Assembly (NCBI RefSeq): GCF_025717675.1
Contig: NZ_JAJIRT010000001.1
Span: 496,001 to 560,000 of the forward strand
Source of the DNA: Paucibacter sp. DJ2R-2
GTDB taxonomy: Bacteria > Pseudomonadota > Gammaproteobacteria > Burkholderiales > Burkholderiaceae_C
Direction: 5' to 3'
Length of the DNA stretch: 64,000 nucleotides
The stretch's first letter is position 1; every line of letters starts with the position of its first letter. A program made the position numbers and the translations under genes. This document shows, in pieces, positions 1-8,677 of the stretch. The notes under the pieces were generated by a model, which worked only from the letters and a program-made list of their open reading frames with translations, did no database searches and was not told the origin of the DNA.

Positions 1-171
1 GGCTGGGAATTTGGGGTCGGGCCCAGCTTGGTGCTGGTCAACGAAGGCGTTGCCAAGAACCTGAGCACCTCCACCTTGAAGGACGATGCCTACGCCTTCA
101 TCACCGACCAGCAAGGCCTGATGGCCAGCCTCAGCATCGAAGGCACCAAGATCAGCCGCATCAAGCGCTGA
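1..171 (+). CDS. SYLF/YSC84-domain protein, C-terminal fragment
   Basis: The window opens inside this gene, so only the last 56 codons and the TGA stop are present. The visible tail has the glycine-rich GWEFGVGPS start, the AYAFITDQQGLMASLS segment and a GTKISRI end, which fit the lipid-binding SYLF (YSC84-related) family. Those proteins are usually small and secreted or periplasmic in proteobacteria and bind lipids; their bacterial role is poorly known. The N-terminus and any signal peptide lie outside the window. Confidence 0.75.
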   Translation, partial: GWEFGVGPSLVLVNEGVAKNLSTSTLKDDAYAFITDQQGLMASLSIEGTKISRIKR

Positions 172-534
172 ATTCGCTGGGACTAGCTGCGGCGGCTCAC
201 GGCACTGAGCGGAAGTTCGATGGCCTGGTTTGCCGCGCTGCGGCGGCTCGGCCCGCCGCTGGGCGATTTGTGAAGGGCTGAGCAGCGCAGCGGCTCGGGG
301 CGCGCGCGTACCCTCGCGCTTCAAGCTCTGACTTGGCGCGTCTGTCTGAACGGAACGAACGCGGTGAGTGAACGAGGTCATTGGCTTAAGCGCCAGCCCC
401 GAGGCTCGAGCAGCGCAAGGCAGCCGGCCCGCGTGGGCCGCCCCCGGAACCATGAGCCCGGCGGTGGCCCGGACTGCAGGGCCTCACGAGGGAAACATGA
501 AGGCTGCTTCGAGCCGCACGCCGCCCCTTGGTCG
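172..534. other. GC-rich intergenic region, no supported gene
   Basis: This 363-bp stretch lies between the SYLF tail and the convergent VF530-like gene. It holds short inverted repeats, for example a 7-bp stem with a 6-base loop at 240-259 (arms GCGGCGG and CCGCCGC), but no T-tract that would make a good terminator. The open frame from 364 runs into the antisense of the next gene and looks non-coding. Confidence 0.5.
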
Positions 535-807
535 CTAGCGCTTGCGCGCTTGCTCACGCTTCATGAACAGATAGAGGCTTTCCACCTTGGCACGTGCCCA
601 CGGTGTCTTGCGCAGGAACTTGAGGCTGGAGGCGACGCTGGGGTCTTGCTGGAAGCAGCGGATGGCGATTTGTTCGCCCAGTTCGCGCCAGCCGAAGTAA
701 TGCGCCAGCTCGGTCACCATGGCTTCTAGGGTGATGCCGTGCAGGGGGTCTTTGGGTTTCTTGGCGGGCGGGGCTGGCGGCGTGGCGCTGTCGTGGTGTT
801 CGCTCAT
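535..807 (-). CDS. VF530-family DNA-binding protein (DUF2132)
   Basis: This 90-residue protein has a proline- and lysine-rich N-terminus followed by a compact domain: DPLHGITLEAMVTELAHYFG, then FQQDPSVASSLKFLRKTPWA, then a basic C-terminus. That is the pattern of the VF530/DUF2132 family, small proteins with a DNA-binding fold of unknown cellular role. The start at 807 is fixed by a 4-base ATGA overlap with the stop of the upstream acyltransferase, so the two are co-transcribed and probably translationally coupled. Confidence 0.8.
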   Translation of the reverse strand: MSEHHDSATPPAPPAKKPKDPLHGITLEAMVTELAHYFGWRELGEQIAIRCFQQDPSVASSLKFLRKTPWARAKVESLYLFMKREQARKR

Positions 808-1394
808 TGGTGATCGAACTGCGAGGCGTTCTTGCCTTTGAACTGGGCGTAAAAGGCCTTGATCTTGACCATATCGGCCTCGATGTCGCCGCTCGGCACA
901 AAGGTTGGCCCGAGGCCGCTGAGCTTGCGCTCGTAGTCCATATAGGCCATCACGATGGGCATTTTCGCGGTGTGGGCGATCCAGTAGAAACCGGTTTTCC
1001 AATAGCGGGTCTTGCTGCGCGTGCCCTCGGGCGGAACGATCAGCTGCACCGGTCCATCCGCGGCCACCAGTGCGGCGGCTGAAGCGGCCACCAGATTGCT
1101 GGACTGCTCTCGGTTCACGCTGATGCCGCCCAGCCAGCGCATCACCGGGCCGAAGGGCCAGCGGAAGATCTGCTGCTTGCCCATCCAGTAGACATTCAGG
1201 CGCAGCGAGAACGCCACCATCAGCGTGTAGGGCAGATCCCAGTTGCTGGTGTGGGGGGCGGCGATCAGCACGCATTTGGGATGTTCGGCCGGCAAGCTGC
1301 CTGAAACCGTCCAGCCGCGCCACCTCAGGAACGCGAGCGAGAAGCGGCGCAACAAGGTGTTGACGACGGGGGTGGTGAAGATGGTTCTATGCAT
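804..1394 (-). CDS. 1-acyl-glycerol-3-phosphate acyltransferase family protein
   Basis: This is a 196-residue PlsC-type acyltransferase, expected to move an acyl chain onto a lysophospholipid or related acceptor at the inner membrane. It shows the HX4D catalytic motif (HTSNWD, about residue 48) and the acceptor-binding PPEGTR motif about 70 residues later. The start was set at the ATG at 1394 (MHRTIFTTP) because the in-frame extension beyond it is low-complexity and unlike the family. The protein is short for PlsC and closer to the small subgroup that includes olsA-like enzymes, so the acceptor is unknown. It overlaps the VF530-like gene by 4 bases. Confidence 0.82.
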   Translation of the reverse strand: MHRTIFTTPVVNTLLRRFSLAFLRWRGWTVSGSLPAEHPKCVLIAAPHTSNWDLPYTLMVAFSLRLNVYWMGKQQIFRWPFGPVMRWLGGISVNREQSSNLVAASAAALVAADGPVQLIVPPEGTRSKTRYWKTGFYWIAHTAKMPIVMAYMDYERKLSGLGPTFVPSGDIEADMVKIKAFYAQFKGKNASQFDHQ

Positions 1395-1679
1395 GTCGGT
1401 GGGGCGCAGCGAACCCGGGATTATCCGGCCCGGTGGCCGGGCCGCTTGCGGCGCCGCTGCCAGTTTTTGCAGCAAACCAGCAAAGTTTTCGTGAAATCAA
1501 TCACTTGCAGCGTGCATGCGCAGGCTGTGCACGGACTTGTCCACAGCGGCTGTGGAGCGAGTGTGCGCCGTGGCTGCTGTGGCATTTGCGATGAGATGGC
1601 CGGTCTTGTGCCGCTTGCTCCGAGCTTGTCGGCCGTCCAAAGCCGGGGACACTGAGCTCCCAGTCTTGGAGGTTTTCGA

Positions 1680-2174
1680 GTGCAAGAAGGGGTGGTTCTG
1701 AGCAATCTGGCACGTGCCTGGTCGGGTCTGACCGGGCAGAGCTGTGCCTTTGCCCCCAGCTCTGATCCGCCGGCTCCCCGAGCCGACGATGCCTGCTTCA
1801 TGCTGCCCATCACCGACTGCGTCACCGGCTTCAGCAGTCACCCGCGCGCCATCGTGCTGCTGCTCCTGGGCGCCGCTGAGAGTCAGGCCTTGGCGGCCGC
1901 CATGTTCGGCCTGCCTCCTGAGCAGCTCAGCGCCGCCGACTTGCAGGACGCCGGAGCCGAGTTGTGCAACATCCTCAGCGCCAGCCTGATGGAATGCCTG
2001 GACGATTCCAGCCTGGCCAATCTGGGCCTGCCCCAACCCCTGGAACTCAGCCGCTGGCCGGATCTCAGCCACCGCGGTGAACGCCGCGCCCTTTTCGAAT
2101 TGAGCGACCAGCCCCGGCGTCTGGTCGTCATGCTGACCGACATCCATCTGGATGACAGCTTCTGCCGCGAGTAA
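1680..2174 (+). CDS. CheX/CheC-like chemotaxis phosphatase
   Basis: This is a 164-residue protein. Its central segment has the phosphatase signature D-x3-E-x2-N (Asp90, Glu94, Asn97) typical of CheC/CheX/FliY proteins, which dephosphorylate CheY-type receivers. The GTG start at 1680 is supported by a GGAGG ribosome site at 1667-1671. The gene is followed at once by a receiver-domain gene, which is the expected partner. I saw no second copy of the signature, so it resembles CheX more than CheC. Its substrate is inferred from the neighbour. Confidence 0.7.
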   Translation: MQEGVVLSNLARAWSGLTGQSCAFAPSSDPPAPRADDACFMLPITDCVTGFSSHPRAIVLLLLGAAESQALAAAMFGLPPEQLSAADLQDAGAELCNILSASLMECLDDSSLANLGLPQPLELSRWPDLSHRGERRALFELSDQPRRLVVMLTDIHLDDSFCRE

Positions 2175-2181
2175 CAAGACC

Positions 2182-3081
2182 ATGCAAACAGCCAACCTAG
2201 CCCCACTGCGTGTCCTGATCGTCGACGACAGCCGAGCCATCCAGGCCATCATCCAGCGTGTGCTGCAGGCGGCATCCCTGGGACCATTGCAATTTGAGCT
2301 GGCCATGGACGGCGAGCAGGCCTTGCGCCTGGTCACCAGCTTCGAGCCCGATCTGGTGATCTCGGACTGGCATATGCCCAAGGTCGGTGGCTTGGAGATG
2401 CTGCAGACCCTGCGTCAGATTGGCCGCCACGAGATCAAGGTCGGCTTCGTCACCACCGAGACGGCCGAGCGTCATCTGTCCCAGGCGCGCAGCAACGGCG
2501 CCATCTTCGTCATCAACAAGCCTTTTAAGGACGAAGACCTGTTGCGCGAGGTGCAGGCGGCCTTGGCTTCCTGCCGCGAGGCCTTGAAAGGCCCGGCGCC
2601 GGCGCTCGAATCGGCCGAGGCTTTGAATCGGCTGATCAAGTCACAGATGCGCGAGATTCCATTCCGTTTGATTCCCGCGCCCGGCCAGGGTCTCGATGAC
2701 TTGAAGCTGCCCCATGACCTGGCCATGTATGTGGCCGATGGTCAGAAGACCCCACATGCCCTGGGCATCCTCGACGTCAATGCCTGCTGCATCCTGGGCG
2801 GCGGTGGCGCGCAGTTGCAGCCGCCGCCGGTGCGGGCCGCTTTGCAGTCGGGTGTGCCAACGCCCGAAATGATGAAGCAGGCCGATCTGTTCCTGCGCTC
2901 TGCCGCTGGGATCCTGATGCGTGAACCGGGCACGGGGCCGGTCTCGCTGAAAGTGGTCAATCTGGTCGCCAAGCCCTTTGACAAGCTGCGCAGCCTGATG
3001 GAGCGCGACGCCGGGCGCAGCGATTACCGTCTGTCCGTGCCGGGCTATGGCGAGGGTCGCATGGCCTTTGTCCGTCTCTGA
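2182..3081 (+). CDS. CheY-like receiver with an uncharacterised C-terminal domain
   Basis: This 299-residue protein begins with a complete receiver domain (residues 9-130): acidic pair Asp15/Asp16, phosphoacceptor Asp62 in SDWHMP, Thr91/Thr92, and Lys113 in NKPF. About 165 residues follow that I cannot assign. They contain a Gly-rich ILGGGG stretch and no recognisable output motif (no HTH, GGDEF, EAL or HD). An upstream ATG at 2152 is in frame and would overlap the CheX-like gene by 23 bases; ATG 2182 was preferred because it lies just after that stop. Pairing with a CheX-type phosphatase suggests a small phosphorelay module. Confidence 0.75.
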   Translation: MQTANLAPLRVLIVDDSRAIQAIIQRVLQAASLGPLQFELAMDGEQALRLVTSFEPDLVISDWHMPKVGGLEMLQTLRQIGRHEIKVGFVTTETAERHLSQARSNGAIFVINKPFKDEDLLREVQAALASCREALKGPAPALESAEALNRLIKSQMREIPFRLIPAPGQGLDDLKLPHDLAMYVADGQKTPHALGILDVNACCILGGGGAQLQPPPVRAALQSGVPTPEMMKQADLFLRSAAGILMREPGTGPVSLKVVNLVAKPFDKLRSLMERDAGRSDYRLSVPGYGEGRMAFVRL

Positions 3082-3131
3082 GCCGGCTCTTGATGCCGCA
3101 GTGGAGCTGAGTCGATGAAACGCGAGCCGCC

Positions 3132-4307
3132 ATGGAACTGACCGTCGAAGGCATTGCCGGCGTCAGCCTGTTCCTCGCCAATGTGGTGGTGATCATTGTC
3201 GTCATCGCCACCTACTGGCGGATGACGCGCTACGAGGAAAGCAACCACATCCATATCGTCAATGCCTTGCGCGAGACCCGTGACGCCGGGCGCGAGATGA
3301 AGATCGCTGCCCATGAGTTGATGCGCGTGGCCGAAGGTCGCGGCGGCAGTGGTGGTGGCGCTTTCGGCGGCGGCCTGCCGCCCGATATGCAAGCTTTGAA
3401 CGAGCTGCCCCAGCTGGTGCGCAGTCTGATCAACAACTACGGCATGGACAGCTCGGCCGAACGCGAGCAACGCGAGGCCGAGCGCGAGCCCTGGCCAGCG
3501 CAGGCGCATGAGATGGATCAGGAAAAGATGGAGCGCCTCAAGCGCAGCCATCGCAATGAGGTCGATCGCTTGCTGGCGCAGCGCCAGCGCGTGCAGATGG
3601 AGCTGGGGCGTACCCGCGAGCGTCTGGAAGAGAGCTTGCGCAACCAGAGCCATGGCCGAGCCCGGCCTGGCGCCGCCAGTGGCGACGCCGGTGAGCTGGC
3701 GGCGGCCAAACAACGCCTTGAACAGCTGCGCGGTCAAGTGACTCAGGCCCAGGACCGCGCCACCAGCTTCGAGATCCGGGCAGAGCGCGCCGAGCGCACC
3801 GCCGCGCGCCTGCAGCGCGAGCTGGAGGATCTGGCCCTGCGCGGGCCGACCGATGCAGCGCCTGCCGCCGCCGAAGCGCCGCCCAGTGCCAGCGCCATCA
3901 AGGCTCTGGAGCGCGAAGCTCAAGCCCAACGCGAGCAGCTCGCCGCCGCCGAGCGCACCATCCAAAAGCTGCGGCATGACCTGGAAGTGCTCTCGGCCGA
4001 CCCGCCGGGGCACGACGAAGCGCCCGACGAGGCGGTGGTCGAGACCCGCGCCAAATTGGAAAAAGAGATTGCCAAGCTCAATGGCCGCATTGAGGAGCTC
4101 GAGGACTCGCTCAAGCGCAATCTGGTCGAGAAAAGTTTCATCGAGCAGCACTACCTGGACGTCACCGCCAAGGAGCGCAACCCGGGCCAGGACTTGGTGG
4201 AGGCCATGTCGGAGGCCACGGCCACTACGGAAGCAGGCGCTGCTGTGCCGGCAACGCCGCTCGAGTCAGACCCAGTCGCAGCACCGGACAGCGCAGCGCG
4301 TGCCTGA
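3132..4307 (+). CDS. N-terminally anchored coiled-coil protein, function unknown
   Basis: This 391-residue protein has one predicted membrane segment near residues 9-27 (hydrophobic run VSLFLANVVVIIVVIA) followed by a long charged region. Residues 120-240 and 255-360 are rich in Glu, Arg, Gln, Lys and Ala with heptad-like spacing, so a long cytoplasmic coiled coil is expected. A Gly-rich linker (GGSGGGAFGGG) separates anchor and coil. I do not recognise the family. It follows the CheX/receiver pair by 50 bp on the same strand and may be co-transcribed. Confidence 0.7.
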   Translation: MELTVEGIAGVSLFLANVVVIIVVIATYWRMTRYEESNHIHIVNALRETRDAGREMKIAAHELMRVAEGRGGSGGGAFGGGLPPDMQALNELPQLVRSLINNYGMDSSAEREQREAEREPWPAQAHEMDQEKMERLKRSHRNEVDRLLAQRQRVQMELGRTRERLEESLRNQSHGRARPGAASGDAGELAAAKQRLEQLRGQVTQAQDRATSFEIRAERAERTAARLQRELEDLALRGPTDAAPAAAEAPPSASAIKALEREAQAQREQLAAAERTIQKLRHDLEVLSADPPGHDEAPDEAVVETRAKLEKEIAKLNGRIEELEDSLKRNLVEKSFIEQHYLDVTAKERNPGQDLVEAMSEATATTEAGAAVPATPLESDPVAAPDSAARA

Positions 4308-4330
4308 CCTGGGTCAGCCCGTACGGCATT

Positions 4331-4627
4331 TCAGTCCTCGCGTCGCACCGGGGCTAGAAGCAGGTCGCTGCGCGCCTCGGCCACGCAAGGCAAGATCCAG
4401 CCGGCGGCCTTCTCCTCGCGGCTGAGCCCTGGCCACTCGATGCGGTAGGCGATCTCGCCTTCGAGCAGCTGACGCACGCAGGCGCGGCAGGTGCCATTGC
4501 GGCAGCTGCTCAGCATGAAGGCGCCCGCCTGCAGCGCGGCTTGCAGCACGGTTTGCTCGGGCCGAGCGGTGAAGGTTTCGCATGGATCCTCGGCTTGGAT
4601 CAGGCGTATCTGAAAGCAGCGGCTCAT
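4331..4627 (-). CDS. Plant-type [2Fe-2S] ferredoxin
   Basis: This is a 98-residue ferredoxin. The cluster motif is C-x4-C-x2-C (SSCRNGTCRACV) with a distal Cys in the ILPCVA segment, all four ligands of a plant-type [2Fe-2S] domain. It should carry single electrons to a partner oxygenase or reductase that is not obvious nearby. The start at 4627 (MSRCFQIRL) was chosen over an upstream in-frame ATG at 4645 because the family begins near this strand. It diverges from the M3 peptidase, whose start lies 71 bp away. Confidence 0.8.
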   Translation of the reverse strand: MSRCFQIRLIQAEDPCETFTARPEQTVLQAALQAGAFMLSSCRNGTCRACVRQLLEGEIAYRIEWPGLSREEKAAGWILPCVAEARSDLLLAPVRRED

Positions 4628-4698
4628 GGAGCCATGATGCTGCAAATCAGGGCAGACGCTATGCTCTCGCCCCTGCCGACTTCACAAGAGCCCGCCTC

Positions 4699-6582
4699 AT
4701 GGAACGCGCCCGCGCCTTTTTCGACCAGCTGAATCTGGACTACAACCGGGTCCACAAGACCAAGGAAGACCTGTTCTGGGCCACGTACATGGCCACCAGC
4801 GAGGACCAGGCCGGCTTTGAGCGGGCCGAAGGCGTGTACAAGGATTTCATCTCCGACCCGGCCCGCCTGGCCGACACGCGCGAGCACATCGCCCGCGTGC
4901 AGGCCGCGCCGGATAGGCCCGAGCGTGAGGCTCTGCTGCATGGCCTGCGCGGCTGGCTGGCCGTGTTCGAGGCCAATATCATCGATAACGAAGCCGGCCG
5001 CGCCTTGATGGCCGGGATCATCGAGGCCGAGAGCCGGATCTTTGCCGCCAAGCGCGAGCTGCAGCCGCGGCACATCAACGAGGCCGGCGAGAGCGAGGTG
5101 GCTTCGCTGTCCATGCTGGCCACCAATCTGGCCACCAACCCCGACGAAGCCCGCCGGCGCAGCTCGCTCGAGGCCTACTACGCGATTGAGCGCTGGGTGC
5201 TGGCGAACGGTTTTCTGGACCTGGTGCGTCTGCGCAATCGCTTCGCCCGGGCCTTGGGTTTTGACAACTACTTCGAGCTCAAGCTGCGCAAGAACGAGCG
5301 CATGACGCCGCAGCAGCTGAAGGACATCCTCGACGATTTCGTGCAGCGCACTGATGTGGCCAACGCCCGCGCCCTGGCGAACCTGAGCTCGCGCCATGGC
5401 GAGCAGGCCCTGCAGCCCTGGAATCTGCGTTTCTACTCGGCTGGAGATGTGGTGCGCCGCATGGATGCCTATATGCCTTTCGGCCCCGCACTGCGCCGCT
5501 GGGTGCAGAGCTTTCGCCGCCTGGGCATCCAGTACCGCGGTGCCACCTTGCAGCTGGACTTGCTGGAGCGTGCCGGCAAGTACCAGAACGGCTTCTGCCA
5601 CGGCCCGATTCCCAGCCATGTCGATGCGCAGGGACGCTGGGTGCCAGGCCAGATCAACTTCACCGCCGAGGCCAAGCCCGACCAGGTCGGCAGTGGCCTG
5701 CGTGCCATCAACACCCTGTTCCACGAGGGGGGGCATGCGGCGCATTTCGCCAATGTGGTGCAGAACTCGCCTTGCTTTTCGCAGGAGTTCGCGCCGACCT
5801 CGATGGCCTACGCCGAGACCCAATCGATGTTCTGCGACAGCCTGCTCGGCGATGCCGACTGGCTCAAGCGTTATGCCCGCAACGCCGCGGGCGAGGCCAT
5901 CCCTGACGAGCTGATCCATGCCCGCATCGCCAGCAGCCAGCCCATGCGCGCCTTTGACGAGCGCTCGATCGCCGTCGTGCCCTATTTCGAGGCGGCGCTG
6001 TATGCCATGCCAGACGACGCACTGACAGCCGAGAACGTGCTGGCCCTGGCGCGCGCGACCGAGCTGCGTGTGCTGGGTGTGCACAGCCCGCGGCCCATGC
6101 TGGCGATTCCGCATTTGCTGAACCAGGAGTCGGCCGCCTCTTACCAGGGTTATCTGCTGGCCCATATGGCGGTTTATCAGACGCGCGCTTTCTTCCTTCG
6201 CGAGCATGGCTATTTGAGCGACAACCCGGCCATCGGCCCGGCCTTGTCGGCGCATTACTGGGAGCCCGGCAACAGCATCGACCACGACGCCACTTTGCGC
6301 AGCCTGACCGGCGAGGGTTTCTCGGCCCGCTACCTAGCCGAGGCCTGCAACCAGTCGGTCGAGGATTGCTGGGCCGAGGCCCAGGCCAGCATGGCCGCCG
6401 CCGCTCAGCGCCAGTATCCGAGTGAGTTCCCGGCGGCACTGGCGGCCGAGATCCGCATCGTCCACGGCGACCAGTTGCTGGCCGACAACCGCGAGGGGGA
6501 CGAAGCCATGTGCAGCCAGTTCGAGGCTTGGATCGCCGCGAACTACAGCATCAGCCCCGCGGCGCTCGCCCAGCCGAGCTGA
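4699..6582 (+). CDS. M3 family metallopeptidase
   Basis: This is a 627-residue helical zinc peptidase. The HExxH motif is HEGGH at residues 342-346, and the expected third-ligand glutamate lies in the SMAYAETQS segment about 25 residues later. Length and motif spacing fit the M3 (oligopeptidase-like) clan, which cleaves short peptides in the cytosol; no signal peptide is seen. The ATG at 4699 was chosen because the upstream in-frame extension overlaps the divergent ferredoxin gene and has no family-like sequence. The YgjP-like gene begins 8 bp after its stop, so the two are probably one transcript. Confidence 0.85.
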   Translation: MERARAFFDQLNLDYNRVHKTKEDLFWATYMATSEDQAGFERAEGVYKDFISDPARLADTREHIARVQAAPDRPEREALLHGLRGWLAVFEANIIDNEAGRALMAGIIEAESRIFAAKRELQPRHINEAGESEVASLSMLATNLATNPDEARRRSSLEAYYAIERWVLANGFLDLVRLRNRFARALGFDNYFELKLRKNERMTPQQLKDILDDFVQRTDVANARALANLSSRHGEQALQPWNLRFYSAGDVVRRMDAYMPFGPALRRWVQSFRRLGIQYRGATLQLDLLERAGKYQNGFCHGPIPSHVDAQGRWVPGQINFTAEAKPDQVGSGLRAINTLFHEGGHAAHFANVVQNSPCFSQEFAPTSMAYAETQSMFCDSLLGDADWLKRYARNAAGEAIPDELIHARIASSQPMRAFDERSIAVVPYFEAALYAMPDDALTAENVLALARATELRVLGVHSPRPMLAIPHLLNQESAASYQGYLLAHMAVYQTRAFFLREHGYLSDNPAIGPALSAHYWEPGNSIDHDATLRSLTGEGFSARYLAEACNQSVEDCWAEAQASMAAAAQRQYPSEFPAALAAEIRIVHGDQLLADNREGDEAMCSQFEAWIAANYSISPAALAQPS

Positions 6583-6590
6583 ACTTCGTG

Positions 6591-7103
6591 ATGCCGACTT
6601 TGAAGTACCTGGCCGGCTATCCGGCCGATTTGCTGGCCCAGGTGCAGCAGCTGATCGACGCCGGCCGCCTGGGCGATACCCTGGCGCGCCGCTACCCGCT
6701 GGGCCATGAGGTGCGCAGCGACACCGCGCTGTTCGACTACACCATGGCGCTGAAGAACCGCTACCTGCGCAATGCGCCGCCCTTGTCCAAGGTCTGTTTC
6801 GATGCCAAGCTCAAGGTGCTGCAGCATGCCCTGGGCACCCACACCCGCGCCTCGCGCGTGCAGGGCGCCAAACTGACCAGCAAGCGCGAGATCCGCGTGG
6901 CCAGCCTGTTCAAGGAGGCGCCGGCGGACTTCCTCAAGATGATCGTGGTGCACGAGCTGGCTCATATTAAGGAGCTGGACCACAACAAAGCCTTCTACCA
7001 GCTCTGCCAGCATATGGAGCCGGCTTACGGCCAACTGGAGTTCGATCTCCGCCTGTATCTGACGCATCAAGACCTGCTGGCAGCGGAGGCTTGCCATGAT
7101 TGA
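6591..7103 (+). CDS. YgjP-like metallopeptidase-domain protein
   Basis: This 170-residue protein carries HELAHIKELDHNKAFYQLC, the H-E-L-x-H-x5-H-x3-F zinc signature of the YgjP/WLM family (DUF45). The Escherichia coli member has been linked to nucleotide pyrophosphatase activity, while the fold is peptidase-like, so the reaction here is left open. The start is ATG 6591, with an alternative GTG at 6588. It follows the M3 peptidase by 8 bp. Confidence 0.8.
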   Translation: MPTLKYLAGYPADLLAQVQQLIDAGRLGDTLARRYPLGHEVRSDTALFDYTMALKNRYLRNAPPLSKVCFDAKLKVLQHALGTHTRASRVQGAKLTSKREIRVASLFKEAPADFLKMIVVHELAHIKELDHNKAFYQLCQHMEPAYGQLEFDLRLYLTHQDLLAAEACHD

Positions 7104-7161
7104 GCTGATGGAACTGCCCTGCATTGAGGGCCGAGCGCCGGGCCGCCCCAAGCCGGCCGGT

Positions 7162-7197
7162 GGCATCCGCAGGATGCCGGTCCCCTCGGGGGACCGG
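7162..7197. repeat. Tandem hairpin pair before dusC
   Basis: Two perfect inverted repeats with 3-base loops lie back to back: GGCATCC/GGATGCC (7162-7168 and 7172-7178) and CCGGTCCCC/GGGGACCGG (7177-7185 and 7189-7197). They share two bases, so only one can form fully at a time. No T-tract follows, so this is not a classical terminator. The surrounding GGCCGCCCC and CCCCTCGGGGG pattern resembles intergenic repeats common in Burkholderiales. Confidence 0.6.
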
Positions 7198-7226
7198 CCA
7201 GCGTACCCTCAGGACGAGGGGCTCAC

Positions 7227-8222
7227 ATGATCTTGTTGGCGCCGATGGAAGGCTTGCTCGATCACATGCTGAGAGATGTGCTGACCCGCGTCGGCGGCAT
7301 CGACCGCTGCGTGTCCGAGTTCATCCGCATCACCGACATGCTGATGCCCAACCGCGTCTTCACCCGCATCGTGCCCGAGTTGCTGAACGGCGGGCGCACG
7401 GCGGCGGGCGTGCCGGTGCGGGCGCAGCTGCTGGGCAGCGACCCGGTCTGCATGGCCGAGAACGCGGCCAAGCTGGCGGCCCTGGGTCCGGCCGGCATCG
7501 ACCTCAATTTCGGCTGCCCGGCCAAGTGCGTGAACCGCCACCGCGGCGGCGCGGTGCTGCTGGACGAGCCGGAGCTGATCTTTGATATCGTCTCGGCCGT
7601 GCGCCGCGCCATGCCGGCCGACATGCCACTCTCGGCCAAGATGCGTCTTGGCTATATGGACAGCCACCGCACGCTCGATTGCGCCCTGGCCATGCAGGAC
7701 GGCGGCGCCGAGGAGCTGGTCATCCACGCCCGCACCAAGGCCGATGGCTACAAGCCGCCGGCCTACTGGGACCGCATCGCGGCGGTGCGCGAGGCGCTGC
7801 AGGCGCGGGTGGTGGCCAATGGTGAGATCTGGACGCCTGCCGACGCCGAGAACTGCCGCGCGCAAAGCGGCTGCAGCGATTTGATGGTGGGCCGCGGCAT
7901 GGTCGCCAACCCGGGCTTGGCCCTGGCCTTGCAGTCCCCGGATGGGCCGCCGCTGAGCTGGGCCGCGCTGCTGCCGCTGATGCGCGGCTTCTTTGATCTG
8001 GTGCGCAGCAACGTCGCCCATCGCCACCAGGCCGGCCGCCTGAAACAATGGCTGCATTACCTGCGCCGGCATTACCCCGAGGCGGAAGAGGCCTATCTGC
8101 GCCTGCGCACGGTCAATTCGCCCGAGGATCTGGACCTGCAGATGTTCGGCCCGGACGATCGCGGGCCGCGGCCACTCCGTCCGCGTCTGATCGATGAAGA
8201 AGTAGAAAGTTGCACTGCATGA
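7227..8222 (+). CDS. dusC: tRNA-dihydrouridine(16) synthase DusC
   Basis: This 331-residue flavoenzyme reduces uridine 16 in the tRNA D-loop. It starts with the FMN-binding LLAPMEGL segment. It carries the DLNFGCPAKCVNRHRGGAVL segment with the catalytic cysteine, plus HARTK and VANGEIW motifs of the Dus barrel. The extended CVNRHRGGA wording is typical of DusC rather than DusA or DusB. The stop overlaps the start of yciH by ATGA, which suggests coupled translation. Confidence 0.88.
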   Translation: MILLAPMEGLLDHMLRDVLTRVGGIDRCVSEFIRITDMLMPNRVFTRIVPELLNGGRTAAGVPVRAQLLGSDPVCMAENAAKLAALGPAGIDLNFGCPAKCVNRHRGGAVLLDEPELIFDIVSAVRRAMPADMPLSAKMRLGYMDSHRTLDCALAMQDGGAEELVIHARTKADGYKPPAYWDRIAAVREALQARVVANGEIWTPADAENCRAQSGCSDLMVGRGMVANPGLALALQSPDGPPLSWAALLPLMRGFFDLVRSNVAHRHQAGRLKQWLHYLRRHYPEAEEAYLRLRTVNSPEDLDLQMFGPDDRGPRPLRPRLIDEEVESCTA

Positions 8223-8599
8223 AGTCCAGCAAATCCCTGTCCGGCCTGGGCGCCTTGTCCGGCCTGGTCTATTCCACCGACAGCGGCCGCACCTGCCCTG
8301 AATGCCGCCAGGCCAAGGCCGATTGCCGCTGCGGCCGGCCCCAGCTGCCCAAGGGCGACGGCATCGTGCGCGTCTCGCGCGAGACCAAGGGCCGGGCCGG
8401 CAAGGGCGTCACCCTGGTCAAGGGCGTGCCGCTGGACGAAGCCGGCCTGATCGCCCTGGGCAAGGAGCTCAAGGCTGCCTGCGGCTCGGGCGGCACGGTC
8501 AAGGACGGGGTGATCGAAGTGCAGGGCGACCACCGCGAGCGCGTGATTGAATTGCTCAAGAAAAAAGGCACGTGGACGGTCAAGCAAGCGGGCGGCTGA
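8219..8599 (+). CDS. yciH: SUI1/eIF1-like translation factor YciH
   Basis: This 126-residue protein has an N-terminal Cys-rich segment (CPECRQAKADCRC) followed by a SUI1 fold: GKGVTLVKGVPLDEAGL, LKAACGSGGTVKDGVIEVQG and a C-terminal RVIELLKKKG helix. Bacterial YciH is related to eukaryotic eIF1 and affects start-site fidelity or stress translation. ATG 8219 was chosen because it makes the ATGA overlap with dusC and follows a purine-rich GAAGAAGTAGAAAG leader; a TTG at 8210 is an unlikely alternative. Confidence 0.85.
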   Translation: MKSSKSLSGLGALSGLVYSTDSGRTCPECRQAKADCRCGRPQLPKGDGIVRVSRETKGRAGKGVTLVKGVPLDEAGLIALGKELKAACGSGGTVKDGVIEVQGDHRERVIELLKKKGTWTVKQAGG

Positions 8600-8677
8600 G
8601 GTCGCCGCTGCCCGGCTCTTGGTCGGCGGACTGGTGTTTTCCCGAGGGGCGTGAGCCGCAGCAGGGATAATCCGTCG

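Noticed and set aside
364-729. + strand frame running into the VF530-like gene
   Set aside because: Its second half is the antisense of a recognised gene, and the first half is low-complexity Arg/Gly/Pro sequence.
1536-1546. TTGTCCACAG, similar to a DnaA box
   Set aside because: A single imperfect box without neighbours, AT-rich DNA or origin genes does not support a replication origin.
4624-6285. 553-codon minus-strand frame opposite the M3 peptidase
   Set aside because: The + strand gene has the zinc motif and full family length; the antisense frame is compositional.
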